Shown here one piece after another: positions 1 through 12,099 of a stretch of 64,000 bases of DNA. Where the stretch lies: the NCBI GenBank assembly GCA_946807835.1, contig OX327693.1, positions 7,705,501 to 7,769,500 of the forward strand, in the 5' to 3' direction. This DNA comes from Ailanthus altissimus. Taxonomy: Eukaryota; Streptophyta; Magnoliopsida; Sapindales; Simaroubaceae. The notes below the pieces were generated by a model. It made no database searches. It saw only the letters and a list, made by a program, of their open reading frames with translations, and was not told where the DNA came from. Positions within the stretch are counted from its first letter, which is position 1, and each line of letters starts with the position of its first letter. The translations under genes were made by a program, and so were the position numbers.

Positions 1-278
1 GAAGTATTTGAATTAGAAGTGCAAATTTCTTTACAGGTTTTATATTGAATTCTCTGAAAAATAAAGGAAATTCTGGCCTTTTTTTTTTAAAAAAAAAATT
101 AAGATGTCATTTTCATGTATATGCCAAGATATTATTAATAATAACAAGAACAAAAAAAGGGGCTCGCCTCACAAAATTTTTGAACTTACCAAGTTATATT
201 CTGAAGAACTTCCGTCGGGGTGCCCGATAGGACCGCTGGGATCTAATGTAGAGAGTCTTGGGTCGGGTCTTGTCAAAT
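1..278. other. Unassigned AT-rich left edge
   Basis: No gene is supported here. The stretch contains a poly-T/poly-A run near 80-100 and two short overlapping reading frames without recognisable content. It does not align with the 5' half of the related LTR at 16.66-17.20 kb, so the left LTR of the Tat element appears cut at about 279. Confidence 0.4.
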
Positions 279-542
279 ATTCATTCAACCTATAATACAT
301 AAGCTTTTCAACTTTTTATCTTTTTTTTCTCATTTTTATCATTAACCCAAGATTCGTAGCCTTACTTTTTAAAACCCATAGCCTTATTGTTAAAGTTTCA
401 TCTGTCATTCTTTGAGAAGAACCCAAACTTTGCAGTCTACTGAAAACCCCAATTTTAGTTTCTCCCGATTCTGAGATGCAACATCGATTTAGTAGATTAT
501 TGAACGTACATGAATCCCTACCTTAAAATTTATACTCCAACA
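279..542 (+). repeat. 5'-truncated left LTR of the Tat element
   Basis: Aligns with the 3' half of the LTR at 16658-17196: both share the start ATTCATTCAAC, the pyrimidine-rich stretch, the GAGAAGAACC segment, the GAGATGCA segment and the end ACTC(C/G)AACA. It ends in CA at 542. A weak primer-binding-like stretch (TTTGGTATGTCC) follows at about 548-560. Confidence 0.75.
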
Positions 543-616
543 CTTTTTTTGGTATGTCCAATATTAACCATCAAATATTCAATTTAGTATAAGATAGGGC
601 AAGCTTACCCATTCAG

Positions 617-2285
617 ATGAGAGATTTGCTTAATCAACAACTAGAAGAGATTCACCAAAGTAGTCTTCTATATCCTCAGCCATTTTCTACAGTTGATATA
701 CAAGGGTTGGACTCCTAATTCGCCCAGAAAATTCAACTACTAGGCATATTGCTCACAAATTAAATGGTCACAGTTTTTTGACCATTGATAGAGGATAATT
801 AGAATATCAGCCAAAGTATTCTAAAAAACCTGGAGTCAATGAGGCAGAATCAGACAAAGCTAACAACTCTTCTCTAGGATCGACCAAACCCTGAACTCCA
901 AGAACCTCGGCGACGATAAAGTTATCACCAAACTGACCTACTATATGGTTCAGTTAATATTCTTAAGTGACTTGAGAGAGTTGAGTCTACAAACTCATAA
1001 GTCCACTAAAACCAGACAAGACAAAGTTTTAGCGACAATCAACCCAGCAACATAATCAATTTGGGAAGTCTACACCAATCATCCTCCCAAACTTAGGAAC
1101 AGGTCGGCCAATCTCAAACTAGGCTGATTTAATTCAATTTTATAGAATTCAGTCGACTAACAAGTAGTTTTGGGCGACCAACGATTGATAAAAATATGCT
1201 GACCGAAGCCTTACAAAATATGGAGGTTGACCTAAGGCCCATAGTGCACCCATCTTACAAAAAGCCATACTCCTATAGTATTGATTCATTATTCCCTTTT
1301 TCCAAAGGGATATAAGATCCTCGAATTCCTTTTATTTTTAAGCAATGAGAATATTACCACGTTTGAGCACATCTTTAGGTTCACAGTACAATGTGGTAAA
1401 GTTAGTTCGTCTTCTTTTTTAAAGTTAAGGCTATTCGGTAACTCTCTGACTAAGATAACTTTTACATGGTATACCAACTTGATGCTAGAGTCAATTGCCA
1501 ATTAGGAGTAGATGGAGGATAAATTATATGTTGAATTCTACAAGCCACCTCAAGAAGTAACTTTAGCCGACTTGGCCAAGTTGACCCAAATACTATGCAA
1601 ATTGATTTTAAAATACATAAGCCAATTTAGAAAGCTTCAAACATGATGCCAAACCCAGATCTCTGAAGCTGATTTAGTTCTAATGGTGGTTAGAGGTATG
1701 TCATTTCCAATGAAAGAATACTTCGAAAGGCATCGTTCATAGATTTGTATAAGTTAGCCACCAGAACGATCAGCTACGAGTGTATGCTAATGGAAAATTA
1801 TTAAAAAATGACATCCTGGAAAGAGACTTACTACAAGAACCAATTTGAGGTTGCCGCAATCCAAGTAGATTCAGACAATAATTCTAATGAGTCTGATTCT
1901 AATAAAAATGTCTGTTTATCTAAAGTAGTGAAAGGAGAGCCATATGAGTGCCAGTGTTGAAGAAGGTGACCCTTATCAAAGAAAATAAGAAGTTCAGTGA
2001 AAATACCCAAATTGCCAAAGAATAATCCTTTGATTTGTCGAAGACCAATCAAATTATCGATTAGCTTTTAAAAGATAAGCAGATTAAATTGTTCGAAGGC
2101 CATACCATCCCTTTGGTCAACTAGCATTTAAGGAAGGATTACGGTAAAGGACATAACTATTGGTTACACAGTTTGAACAACTGTATTGTGTTGAGGAATA
2201 AGATACAGCGGCTAATTGATAAAGGCCGATCTCTCTTCAGTTTCAAAGAGGATACCCCTATCATAGAGATTGATAAAGGCATATA
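617..2285 (+). pseudogene. Tat-type gypsy gag relic
   Basis: Remnant of the capsid/nucleocapsid polyprotein. The best stretch, near 1281-1505, reads FPKGYKI, then FTVQCGK, LKLRLF and FTWYTNL, the usual order of the retrotransposon gag domain in this gypsy group. Continuing pieces at 1505-1760 (VTLADLAKLTQ, then VVRGMSF) and 2050-2285 (LLKDKQIKL, GHTIP, HNYW, NNCIVLRN) match the C-terminal His/Cys region of the same proteins. Frames change repeatedly and many stops occur. A possible N-terminal part begins with a Met at 617. The relic is cut at 2286 by a solo LTR and resumes at 3597. Confidence 0.75.
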
Positions 2286-3596
2286 TGTACTAGTATATTT
2301 AGTCTCCAACTTTCGTATTTTTCTCTAACTTATGGATATTTAGCTATTTAATATTATTTTTTTATCATAAATAGGTGCACAACAAAAAATATAACGAATA
2401 GAAATAAATTGAGGTGAATCAGATGTAAAATGAAGAAGTTGCCCTCAAAATATGTAAGCACTAGAACTCAATCAAGGCAGCGACGCCCATGAACTTAGGG
2501 TCGACTCCCATGAACTTAGGGTCGCGGCCCTTATACGAAAAAAGTGTAGTTTTCTTTTTTTTTTGTCTCCTAACGCAATTTTGATTCCTCAATGATGACC
2601 TTAGAGTTTCTTATACCTATAAAAACACTCTTTTATTAGCCAAAACACAGACTTTAGAGAGGTAAAAACTTAGCAAAAGAATTCACAACACAAAATCAAA
2701 TATCAAGCCAAGAAATCAATATTTAAGATCAAAAATTAAGCTTCAAGTTAAGATTGAGATAAAAGTAACCCAAGGAGTCGCATTGATTAGTTTTTCTTCT
2801 TTAGTCTTATCATTATTTTCTTAATTATGATATCATTGTATTATTGGTTTGATACTCTGTGTTTTGTGATGAGCTAAACTTGTTAATCTAGAGTTAGACT
2901 ATATGAACTTAGTATGTAGTTAGATTTTACTCACTCTAAGTTTATGAACTTAATAAATATAATTGATTCATTTTATCTTGTGTTTATTGTTTTTATTATA
3001 TCTTGCCAAAATTTTGAATGATTAAGGAACCATAATGAACTTGACAAATGGTTTTATGTATTTAACTTAGGATAGTTTGATACATGATTATAGGGTAACA
3101 ACTATGAGTTCCATGTCAGATAGACATATACCTAGATAGCATGTATGGTGTGATTTAGACTTGATCTTAATGAATTAAATTCTCATTTGACTACCATAGA
3201 CATATAGGTAGTTATTAGAGTGCATAATATAGTCACTTGACAATCGACAAAAACTTATTACGATATTAATGTCTAAGTCAATCGATTTGTATTAAGGGAT
3301 TAACTAAAAAGGTTAATGAATCCAATGAAATACTAGGGGATAAGTTTAAACCTTAGATTATTATCAATTAGAGAATTTATCTCTTTGTTTATTTGTGTTT
3401 AGGTTTAATTTAATTTGATAAAATTATGGTAATTAATTAAGTTTTAGATTTTATATTTCTCTAAAAATTTGAGTATAAATAATTTTAATAATTGATTAAA
3501 GAATTAGATCATATAATCCCTGTAGGAATAATATCTATACTTAACTCTTATATTACTTGATATGATAGCATGCACTTATGGTAGGCTATTATAGCA
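2286..3596 (+). mobile_element. Solo LTR, Athila-like, 1.31 kb
   Basis: Begins TGTACTAG and ends TATAGCA, with the closing block typical of Athila LTRs (CCCTGTAGGAATAATA, then ATTACTTGATATGATAGCATG). It breaks the gag relic of the Tat element. A second copy of the same family lies at 23772-25077: both share long blocks such as ATAATTGATTCATT, GATACATGAT and CATAGACATATAGGTAG, and they have almost the same length. A target duplication was not found. A GC-rich patch with a repeated CCCATGAACTTAGGGTCG unit lies near 2485-2530. Confidence 0.75.
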
Positions 3597-4552
3597 TCAA
3601 TCAAAGATTGACCTGTTCCCAACAGTGAGTGTAAATGTCATTATACCCTATACCAAGAGGAAATTATTAAGGGAAAGGCCATCAACAAGATTCTGGACCT
3701 CAGATAAGCCAAGAATCAAGATTTAGGTGGGCAATTCAGCCTTAGAGATTACCAAGAAAGAAAGCGTAGTCACAATAGAGACGATCCCGTGTGACTTACC
3801 AACCTCCAATTAGTCTGCCCCCAGTGTCAAACCATCTTTGAGAATGTCCAAGGCGAATTAAAGAAGAGGTTAGCTTCCCAACAACTTATTAGGACTTTCA
3901 AACCTAAGGTTAGTAAGGTCAATTAGTGGAAAGTCAACAAGTCAAGATGTAGTGCATTTGGTCGGCTAGGTAAACAAGTCTTCTTACAACAAAGCCAACC
4001 AAAACATAGAAGAGGAGAATGTAAGAGTGAGAATAACTAGGTCTCAAGCATACCATATAAAATCTAGGCGATGGCCAAGATATTGAAGAAAATTTGGCAA
4101 AAACCGACAGCCTCATTAAAAAGCTCTATGAAAATAGAGCGATCTAGGCTCCACAATCGTCCAAGTCGATCAGTAGAGGTGATAAATCCTAAATTAAGGT
4201 CTAGCTACCAGTGGACAGGAATAAATTTGCTAATGACACAACTAAACAAGGTAACCAAAATGGCCTGGTTGATCAAAATGGCATTCCTTGTTCGAGCAAT
4301 CAAACTAACAAAGGGGCATCAGCACAAGAAAATGCCCCAAATGAGGCTGTCAATATAGTAGTTCTGTTGCTTGACCTTAGATGGCAATGTGGTAGAGATA
4401 TGGCACGTCATAAATGATGAACTAGAGAAACTAGCATCTCTAACCTCCATCATCTAACAGAGCACATGACCTAACACATTCGGCCTCTTTATGTCAAGGC
4501 CGATCTCAATAGAATCCTTTGTAAAATGATCCTCATTGATAATAGGTCTTAA
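3597..4552 (+). pseudogene. Tat gag C-terminus and protease stub
   Basis: Continuation of the Tat polyprotein after the solo LTR. Readable pieces include YTLYQEEIIKGKAINK (about 3643-3690) and, just before the Athila insertion, HIRPLYVKADLN followed by ILIDN (about 4476-4545). The latter corresponds to the stretch leading into the aspartic protease active site, normally L-(V/I)-D-N-G-A; here the glycine position reads Arg and the sequence stops at the Athila junction. Reading frames at 4071-4417 are open but unlike a known domain. Confidence 0.55.
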
Positions 4553-5247
4553 GCTTAATATATGTGCTTAATTGTCATATCTTTCTAATATTTAATAAAC
4601 TTAGTTCTTTGTTATTCAAATTATTTGTTATTAATGATTCAATATATTTAGCCAATTTATGATGATTAAATTGATAATATTTTAATAAACTCGGAAAAGA
4701 AATCATTATATTTAAACCTAAATAATTTGATATATAATTGTAGAGTAATATTCAATGTTGTATATGCAATTTTATTAGGATATAAATATACATAAATAGT
4801 ATGTATGATTAATAAGACTTGTTCTTAATAAATTTTAATTATTAAATACCATAGGAATATAGATAATTGGTAAATTAAGATATACTTACTTGACCTTAGA
4901 AGAGGCTTGCAAATATAATTGTGTCTTGATCAATAACAAGAACTAAGAAATTTAAATACTAAAATATTAATCATTAAAAAGCATATTAAGGAATAATATT
5001 AATCCTAAGTTTTCTCTATATTACTGTTTTCGTATCTCTTTACATTGTATTATTACTTTATTATTTTCGAAATTCATTCTTAGATTTTTATTTTTTTTTT
5101 GGAATAATTACTAGGAATACATTATTTTAGTACTTGGTAAAAAATAAAAATGATCCCTGTGGGTTCAACATCTAACTTTTTTGTCCCTTTATTACTTGCT
5201 ACGATAGTGTATACTTGCACTTAATATTAAGATATAGAAATATTTCA
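4553..5247 (+). repeat. Left Athila LTR, 5'-truncated
   Basis: Aligns with 9090-9845 of the right LTR: AATATTTAATAAACTTAG, TTTTAATAAACTCGGAA, ATTAAGATATACTT and AAATGATCCCTGTGGGTTC occur in the same order. It ends with GAAATATTTCA, ten bases before the primer binding site. The first half of the LTR is missing. Confidence 0.85.
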
Positions 5248-5256
5248 TTAAGTTTT

Positions 5257-5274
5257 TGACACCGTTGCCGGAGA
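5257..5274 (+). other. Primer binding site (Athila type)
   Basis: TGACACCGTTGCCGGAGA differs from the classic Athila sequence TGGCGCCGTTGCCGGGGA only by G-to-A and C-to-T-type changes, as expected from decay of methylated DNA. It lies directly after the left LTR and sets the element's orientation. Confidence 0.85.
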
Positions 5275-5390
5275 TAATAATCTACCTTTTTACCAATATT
5301 AATACCAATCTTTGTAGTTTTTACTTCAGAATTTATTTTCTTATTTTTCTTAATTTAGCTTTTCTATCTTATAGATTTCTTTGAAGGTAT

Positions 5391-6070
5391 ATGCAAAGAT
5401 TAAAAAGTGAAGACTTAGAGGCATTTGATCTAAAAATTGAAAGAACACTGAGAAGAATTTGAAGAGAGTAAAGTCAAGACAAACACACCCAACATGGAAG
5501 TAAGATCATTAAGGGAAGATTTTTGTCCCCTTAGTCAATGGATTCCACTCAAGAATTCAAAGACCAATTGTTCAAGCCAACAACATTGAGATTAAGCCAA
5601 GTACATTATAAATGCTCAAGGATTCAGTGCAATTTAGTGGACTAGCCAATGACCATCCAAACATGCACATAATCATCTTTTTAGAGATATGTGACAAATT
5701 CAAGTACAATTGGGTGTTTGATGATGCAATCCGTCTAAGATTGTTTCCTTTTTTTCTTAAGAGATAAAGTAAATAGTTGGCTACTATTAGTTTCACCTAG
5801 ATTTATAGCTATATGGGATGATCTCGCTAAAAAATTCTTTGCCAAATTCTTTTCACCTGCCAAAACTACTAAGATGAGGAATGACATCACATTCTTTCTA
5901 CAACTAGATAGAGAATCTCTCTATGGAGCATAGGAAAAATACAAGGACATGTAAAGAAAATGCCATCACCATGGAATCCTAAAGTGGATGCTTGTGCAAA
6001 CATTCTACAATAAATTAGTTCGTCAATTCCCCACAAATGTTACAATAGCTAACAAGTCCAGAAAAAAAGT
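5391..6070 (+). pseudogene. Athila gag relic
   Basis: An ATG at 5391 follows the leader. The clearest block, near 5600-5760, reads VQFSGL, then DHPNMHI, FDDAIRLRLFPF and, after a shift, LLLVSPRF. This is the Athila gag order in which the protein binds and packages the element's RNA. A frameshift at a T-run near 5750 and later stops disrupt it. Pieces after it (FAKFFSPAKT, then NDITFF) continue in another frame to about 6070. Confidence 0.75.
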
Positions 6071-6357
6071 GTAAAAACTAGTGTTCAAGCGCAGCAACAT
6101 TCTAAAGAGCAAAAAAGTAAAAACTCAGCAAGAAATACTAGTAGCAACTTATAGAAACAACCCATACAATCATTCATTCCTACTCCACCATTTTTTTTAA
6201 GCTACAAAAGAAGAAGCTATATAAGTAGTTTTCTAAATTTTATAAAAGTTGTAAGAAATTATATATTAATCTTTTGTTTGCAGATACACTAGAGCAAATG
6301 TCGAGCTACATAAAATTTATGAAATATATCTTATGAAGAAAGAGAAGATTAGATATC

Positions 6358-6925
6358 TTTGAGACTGTGGCATGAACAGAGGAGTGTAACGTCATCCTTC
6401 AAAATAAGCTACCTCTAAAGTTTAAAGATCCTAGGAGCTTCACTATACCATGCAAAATTGGAAACCATGATTTTGGAAAAGCGTTGTGTGATCTTGGAGC
6501 CAACATCAACCTTATGTCACTACCCATCTACAACAAATTGGGATTGGAAAAAGATAAACCAACCAACATCACACTCCAACTGTTAGATCGATCCCTCACC
6601 TATCATAAAAGAATCATTGAAGACATATTAGTAAATGTGGATAAATTTATCTTTCCTGCTGATTTTATTATTTTAAACATAGAAGAAGAAAATGAGATCT
6701 CCATCATTCTTGGAAGGCCCTTCTTAGCCACTAGACGAATTATTATTGATATACAAAAATGAGAGTTGACCATAAAGGTACATGATAACACCATCACATT
6801 TAAAGTCTTCAAGAAGATCAAATTACCAACTGCAAATGAAGACTGTTTCAACATTAATATAGTGCATCTAAACGCCAAGTAACTTAAAGATATAGAGATA
6901 TTGGATCCTTACATCTAAAGAAAGG
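6358..6925 (+). pseudogene. Athila aspartic protease relic
   Basis: An open stretch at 6484-6762 encodes the retropepsin-like fold of Athila proteins: active-site region CDLGANINLM, then YNKLGLEK, LADRS-like LLDRSLTY, VDKFIFPADF, and the flap/C-terminal signature IILGRPFLAT. The upstream part (NKLPLKFKDP, then FTIPCKIG) is in the same frame after a single in-frame stop near 6373. The D-L-G-A active site usual for Athila is kept, so the domain itself is well preserved although the polyprotein is broken. A basic Lys-rich frame follows at 6940-7125. Confidence 0.85.
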
Positions 6926-7125
6926 TACCAAGGCATAGAATGAAAAGAAAAAAGAAGAAAAAGAAGAATCTATGTGATGAAAGGATCATAGAGAATGGCG
7001 CAAAAGAATCACTTCCTTGGTCTAAGATTAAAGTCTTTCTAGAGAAGCACGAGAAGAGTGCGGTGAAAACTACTACCCAAGGTAATTGCAAAGATATGGA
7101 AGCTAAAAGAAAAGAAAGCCAATAA

Positions 7126-8367
7126 GATCACATACAAGGATACTTCCACCAGCACCTTTGATCAACCATAAGAATGAAACAAAGCTTCGACAAGATGACG
7201 ACGTTAAATCTCTTCTTATAAGGCAACCAAAGTAATTTTTGTTTTTATATTTGCTTAATTTCAATTTTATTTACTTTCTTTTGTTTTCTTTTTATAATAA
7301 AACAGCAAGACGAGCATTCAAAGAAGTAGTTTAAGCATTTACAAGCATTATGAACAAAGGAAACCACTGTCATATTCATCAAAGACAACACTGTATTGCT
7401 TACATTTCAATTACCAGAGAAGTCTCTTATTTTTAATTCTTTATTTTTTGACATTAGAGACAATGTCTAATTTAAGTTTGAGGTAGAAAATACTTTTTTA
7501 TGTTTATTTTTCTACATGATTTGATTAGTTATCTTGTGGGTTAAATTTTTTTTTTTTAATTGATTGTTAGGTTGTTAAGATGATCATTAGTCTATAATAA
7601 GAAAATAGAATACATGACTGAATTTATTTTCACATGCTAGAAAATAATACATACTTCAGACATTTTTTATTATTTAAGTTTGGCACAAGTTCGACCTTAT
7701 TTATAATCACCATTCTTTTTTAGCACTTTATAAGTATGAATAGTTATAACTATTACTTAGAGATACTTATGCTTTAGGGAGATTCAAGTCTCAAAGATCA
7801 ACACTCTAGAACGTGACTTTAATTACTACTTGAGACGAAATCCTAAGAAACACATTGATAGAAAAATGATATTAGGTCATCTTTGGACTGTTTGAGTCTT
7901 TCTAACCTACCTTAATTATATATTTATCCTTAGTTACCCTTTTGACATGTGATTTTCTACATTAGTGAAGAGTGGTAGTAAAGATAAGCCTATAGAAGTG
8001 TCATTATACAAATCAAATGTCGAGACATCATATTTCATGCACAAACTTAATTATAACTTAAATCAAAGTATGGTTTTAGCCATTACTTGTTGCTTGCACA
8101 CACATACACATAGTGAATATCTTTAAGGAAAAATGAAGAACTAAATAAAGTTAATTAAAATTGTTAATAGTGATTTATTTACCTAAAGATTTGTGCCATT
8201 TAAATAGCTTCTGAGACAATCATTTTGATCATCTGACTAACCTAGCATGTTTTGTTAAATTTTCTTTTGAGTCTATATTTGTTATTGAGTTAAGTAAACC
8301 TTTGATTCTTTTCTCTCTAAGTATTTTATTGCTTGAGAATAAGTAAGTGTTTAAGTTTAGAGAAATT
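7126..8367 (+). other. Non-coding 3' part of Athila element
   Basis: No open frame of note. It contains the block ACATTAGAGACAATGTC near 7452, resembling the conserved stretch that precedes Athila 3' LTRs. A purine-rich TTTAGAGAAATT precedes the right LTR and is the likely polypurine tract. The pol genes that should lie here are deleted. Confidence 0.5.
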
Positions 8368-9845
8368 TGATAAAGGCATATTTGTCATTTATTTTATCAT
8401 ATTTTATTTTGATATTTTATGAGAATAAATTGCTGTTTATATGCATTATTGTTTATTTATAGGGGGTGGCCTAAACAAATACCAAAATTGGAGCAAGGAC
8501 GTGAAATAAGTAAAAATCAGGGACTTAAATGCAAAGATGTTCAAATCTAGAATTTTTGCTCCAGTGGTACAAGGGATTTTGCTCCAGTGCTGATACCTAA
8601 AACAAAAGAGAAAAAAGGGAAATAAGACATGTTTAAGTTGTAAATTTTCACCCCAGCAAAAATTTGTGATTGCTCTAGTAACAGGCTAGCGCTTTAGCGA
8701 TCCCAGCTTTTAGGCACATTGCCCAGAGGCAGACATATTTTGCCACATCAATCACATAAATTCTAACCCAACAAGAATTAAGATTTTTAAGCTTAAATCC
8801 ATCCTTATAAAATGTCACTCATACCCAACCTTTAAAGAACACACAAGACACTTAATAAACATACAACACAAGTCTTAAAAAGCAATTGGAGCATAATTAA
8901 AGCAATTATAGAGATAAATTCAAGGCATTCTTTGGTAGAAAGAGTTTCTAGGCTATTCAATCAAGAGCAATTCGACATCTATATCGATTTGCTATTGATT
9001 GTATCATGTCTTCTTATTATTTTTGCCATCATTCTCTAGTAGCTATGAACTAATTTTGTTTTTCTAAGGTTAATACTTGAACTCAATATGTGTAATTAAT
9101 TGTCATATTTTTCTAATATTTAATAAACTTAGTTCTTTGTTATTCAAATATTTGTTCTTTTGCTTCATTATATCTAGCCAATATTATGAATGAATTAGTG
9201 ATATTTTAATAAACTCGGAAGAGGCATCATTATATTTAGACCTATGTAATTTGATACATTATTATAAAGTAACGTAAGTTACATATACAAGTTCTAAATT
9301 AGGATAGAAATATACCTAATTGACATGTATGATCAATAAGACTTGTTATTAATGAATCTTAATTTATTAAATACCATAAGAATATAGGTATTAGGTAAAT
9401 TAAGATATACTTGTTTGACCTTGGAAGATGCTTGTGAATACAATTGTGTCTTGAACAATAACAAGAACTAAGAAATTTAAATATTAAAAGATAATTATTA
9501 GAAAGCATATTAAGAGATAGTATTAATCATAGGTTTTCTCTATATTGATTTTCTCCATATCTTCTTATATTGTGTTATTACTTTATTATTTTCCAAATTC
9601 ATTCTTAAATTTAATTTTTCTGAATAATTACTAGGAAGACATAATCTTAGTACTTGGTAAAAATTAAAAATTATCCCTGTGGATTCCACAACCGACTATT
9701 TTGTCTCTTTCTTACTTGTTACAATAGTGTATACTTGTAAAAGTAAAAATGATCCCTATGGGCTCGACATCCAAATCTTTGTATCTTTATTACTTGCTAC
9801 AATATTGTATATTTGTGCTTAATCTTAAGATATAGAAATATCGCA
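8368..9845 (+). repeat. Right Athila LTR, 1.48 kb
   Basis: Starts TGATAAAGGC and ends ATATCGCA. It carries a tandem duplication near the 3' end: blocks at about 9655-9735 and 9738-9820 both contain ATCCCT(G/A)TGG and TTACTTG(T/C)TACAATA. The left LTR has only one copy, so the duplication arose after insertion or distinguishes the two LTRs. A patch with repeated CTCCAGTG lies at about 8560-8600. Confidence 0.8.
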
Positions 9846-10345
9846 TCACCTATCAAAGCCGTTTTTAAGGAATCGGCTAAGAAAATGGGCAATTACTTTG
9901 TTAGAATTTAATTTGAAATACATCCCCTAAAAAGCTGTTAAAGGCAAAGCCTTGGCCAATTTTCTTGTTGACTATTCTACACCATTCTTAATCACGACCT
10001 ATTTTAAGATCGGCAATGTAAATATGAGTTGGCAGTTATGGTTTGATGGTTCGAAGACAAACCAGGCCATAATATCTGGGATCGTCTTAGTTTCCCCTTT
10101 TGGATTAAAGACAAAGATGTCATTTATGCTAGACTTTCCATGTACAAACGACTAGGCCGAATATGAAACTCTTATTATCAGACTTGAGATACTTATAGAA
10201 ATGGGGATAAAAGAGATTAAAATTAGTGGTGACTCTTCACTTGTCATTAAACAAGTAATAAGGGAATATAATTGCGAAACTGATCTACTAGTCCCATACT
10301 ATAACAAAGCCCAACATCTGCTCCAAGGATTCTAATCCACCCTGG
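9846..10345 (+). pseudogene. Tat RNase H relic
   Basis: Follows the Athila insertion. The first part (ESAKKMGNYF, then LKAVKGKALANFL) is the connection after reverse transcriptase. The RNase H that degrades the RNA strand of the hybrid then begins WQLWFDGSK with its catalytic Asp, followed by AEYETLIIRLE with the Glu and KISGDSSLVIKQV with the second Asp. One in-frame stop separates the first two blocks (near 10153). The acidic residues are all still present, so the decay is by stops, not by loss of the active site. Confidence 0.8.
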
Positions 10346-10469
10346 TCAAATATTCAACGAGGATGAGTAATTTATAGGCAAATAATCTTTCCCAAGAGGC
10401 ATCGGGATTTAAAAAGGTGATAGATTAAATACCTTTCATCCATCGATCGTGTTTTTATTTATATAGTAT

Positions 10470-11530
10470 AGAATTATCACCTTAACAATGGCCGATTTTT
10501 CAGATCAATTTTAGTAAAGATTGGATAGAAACATTTGTCACCTTTATGAGAAACCCTAGTACAAAAGTCAATCGACAAATAAAGATTATAGCACCAAAAG
10601 TTTGCTCTCTTTGTAAGGGAATTATTTAGAAGGGCGCCCTTAGGAGAGTTATTAAGATGCATCGACCTAAAAGAAACCATGTTAGTTATGGCCAAGTACA
10701 AGAAGGATTGGTTAGAGCTCATCTTAGTGGGCGATTGATAAAACAAGCAATCCTCAAAAGTGGGTTCCTACGACTGACCATGAAGCAAGACTACCACAGA
10801 TACTCAAAGAGTTGTGAAGAATGTCAAAATCATAAACCAAATCAAGTTGTTCCAGCTAAAGAAATGTACACGGTGATTAGACCATGGCCATTTAGAGGAT
10901 GGCCGTGGACATAATTGGAAATTTTTATCCACTATCTTCAAAACAACATGCCTTTATCCTGGTAACGAATTACTTATTAACAAAATGGGTAGAAATTGTC
11001 CTATTAAAGATAGTTACTCAACAGTCGATCAATAAATTTATCAAAGAAAGCATCATTTAACAATATGGCCTTCTAGAATCCATCACGATCGATTAAGGAA
11101 TAGTATTCACTGATGAGAAAATGGTTGACTTTGCTAAAGAGTTAGGCTTCAATCTCATACACAACACACCATATTATACCCAATAAAATGGGCAAGACGA
11201 ATCAATAAACGAGTTAATAATTCAAGGTTTAAGAAAGTGATCAAAGACAATCCCCGAGTATAGCACAAGAAGCTTCAAGAGGTACTTTGGGCAAAAATAG
11301 AGTTAACCCAAAAATGGCAACAAGAACATCACTGTACCAATTGGTCTATGCCCATGAGGCCATGGTTCCAATGGAACTTATTGCTAGCTCAACTAAAAGG
11401 TGATTTTAGGATGATTTAAATGCCTTACAATACCAAGATACCATGCTAGAAACAATAAACAAGATAGACAAAAATCCCTTCAAAGCACTAAATCGACTTG
11501 AAATGTAGAAAAAAAAATAGTAAAAGGGGC
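10470..11530 (+). pseudogene. Tat integrase relic
   Basis: The N-terminal zinc-binding part retains CEEC followed by NHK (about 10820-10845). The core domain continues in shifted frames (RPWPFRGW, then LTKWVEIV, then FAKELGF), and the C-terminal block reads RVNPKMATRTS followed by QLVYAHEAMVPMEL (about 11290-11385), the usual end of the core in gypsy integrases. The enzyme would insert the cDNA into the genome. At least three frame changes and several stops make it inactive. Confidence 0.8.
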
Positions 11531-12099
11531 CTACAATAAGAAAGATAAGTTCAAGTCATTAAGAATAGGCGATCTAGTATGAAAATATATCCTCCTGATT
11601 GAATCCAAAGAGCATAAGTTGGGAAAGTTTAGTTCAAATTAGAAAACACTATACAAAATCACTAAAGTTATTAGTAAGGGGCATACCTACTAAGCAACTT
11701 AAAAGGTACTACCTACCTAAGGGCAATTAATGGGAAGTACCTTAAGTCTTACCAACCAACTCTTTGTAAATGAGTTAATAATGCAATTTTTCATCAAGAA
11801 AACTAATTAAGTTGGTCTTAACAGATATTGGTTGACGTTTGATCAATAAACCACTTTATTTGAAAGCGGATATTTCTAAGTGTTTTAAATTTTGAACAGT
11901 TACACTTGAGTAGATAAATTGTATTATTTATCTCTATTAATAAAAAGCGTATTATTACTTTGGTTTAAATTTTAGAATGCACTATGTGCGATTTACACAT
12001 TAGGTGATTTATAACTGTCAATCAAATGAAATGGTAACGAAAATTAAACAAGACGATTTACTCAAAATCTTCTTTCATTGATAAGTAAATGTTTACAAA

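Larger units (their letters stand above)
4553..9845 (+). mobile_element. Athila-type Ty3/gypsy element, pol deleted
   Basis: Nested inside the Tat element. It has a 5'-truncated left LTR (4553-5247), an Athila primer binding site (5257-5274), gag, protease, a non-coding part with the GACAATGT block seen upstream of Athila 3' LTRs (about 7450-7475), and a full right LTR (8368-9845). Reverse transcriptase, RNase H and integrase are absent. The flanks are Tat protease on the left and the Tat RT/RNase H boundary on the right, so a deletion removed Tat RT together with the start of the left Athila LTR. No target duplication remains. Confidence 0.85.

Noticed and set aside
2281..3601. Target site duplication around the solo LTR
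   Set aside because: ATATA on the left and TCAAT on the right do not match, so none is claimed.
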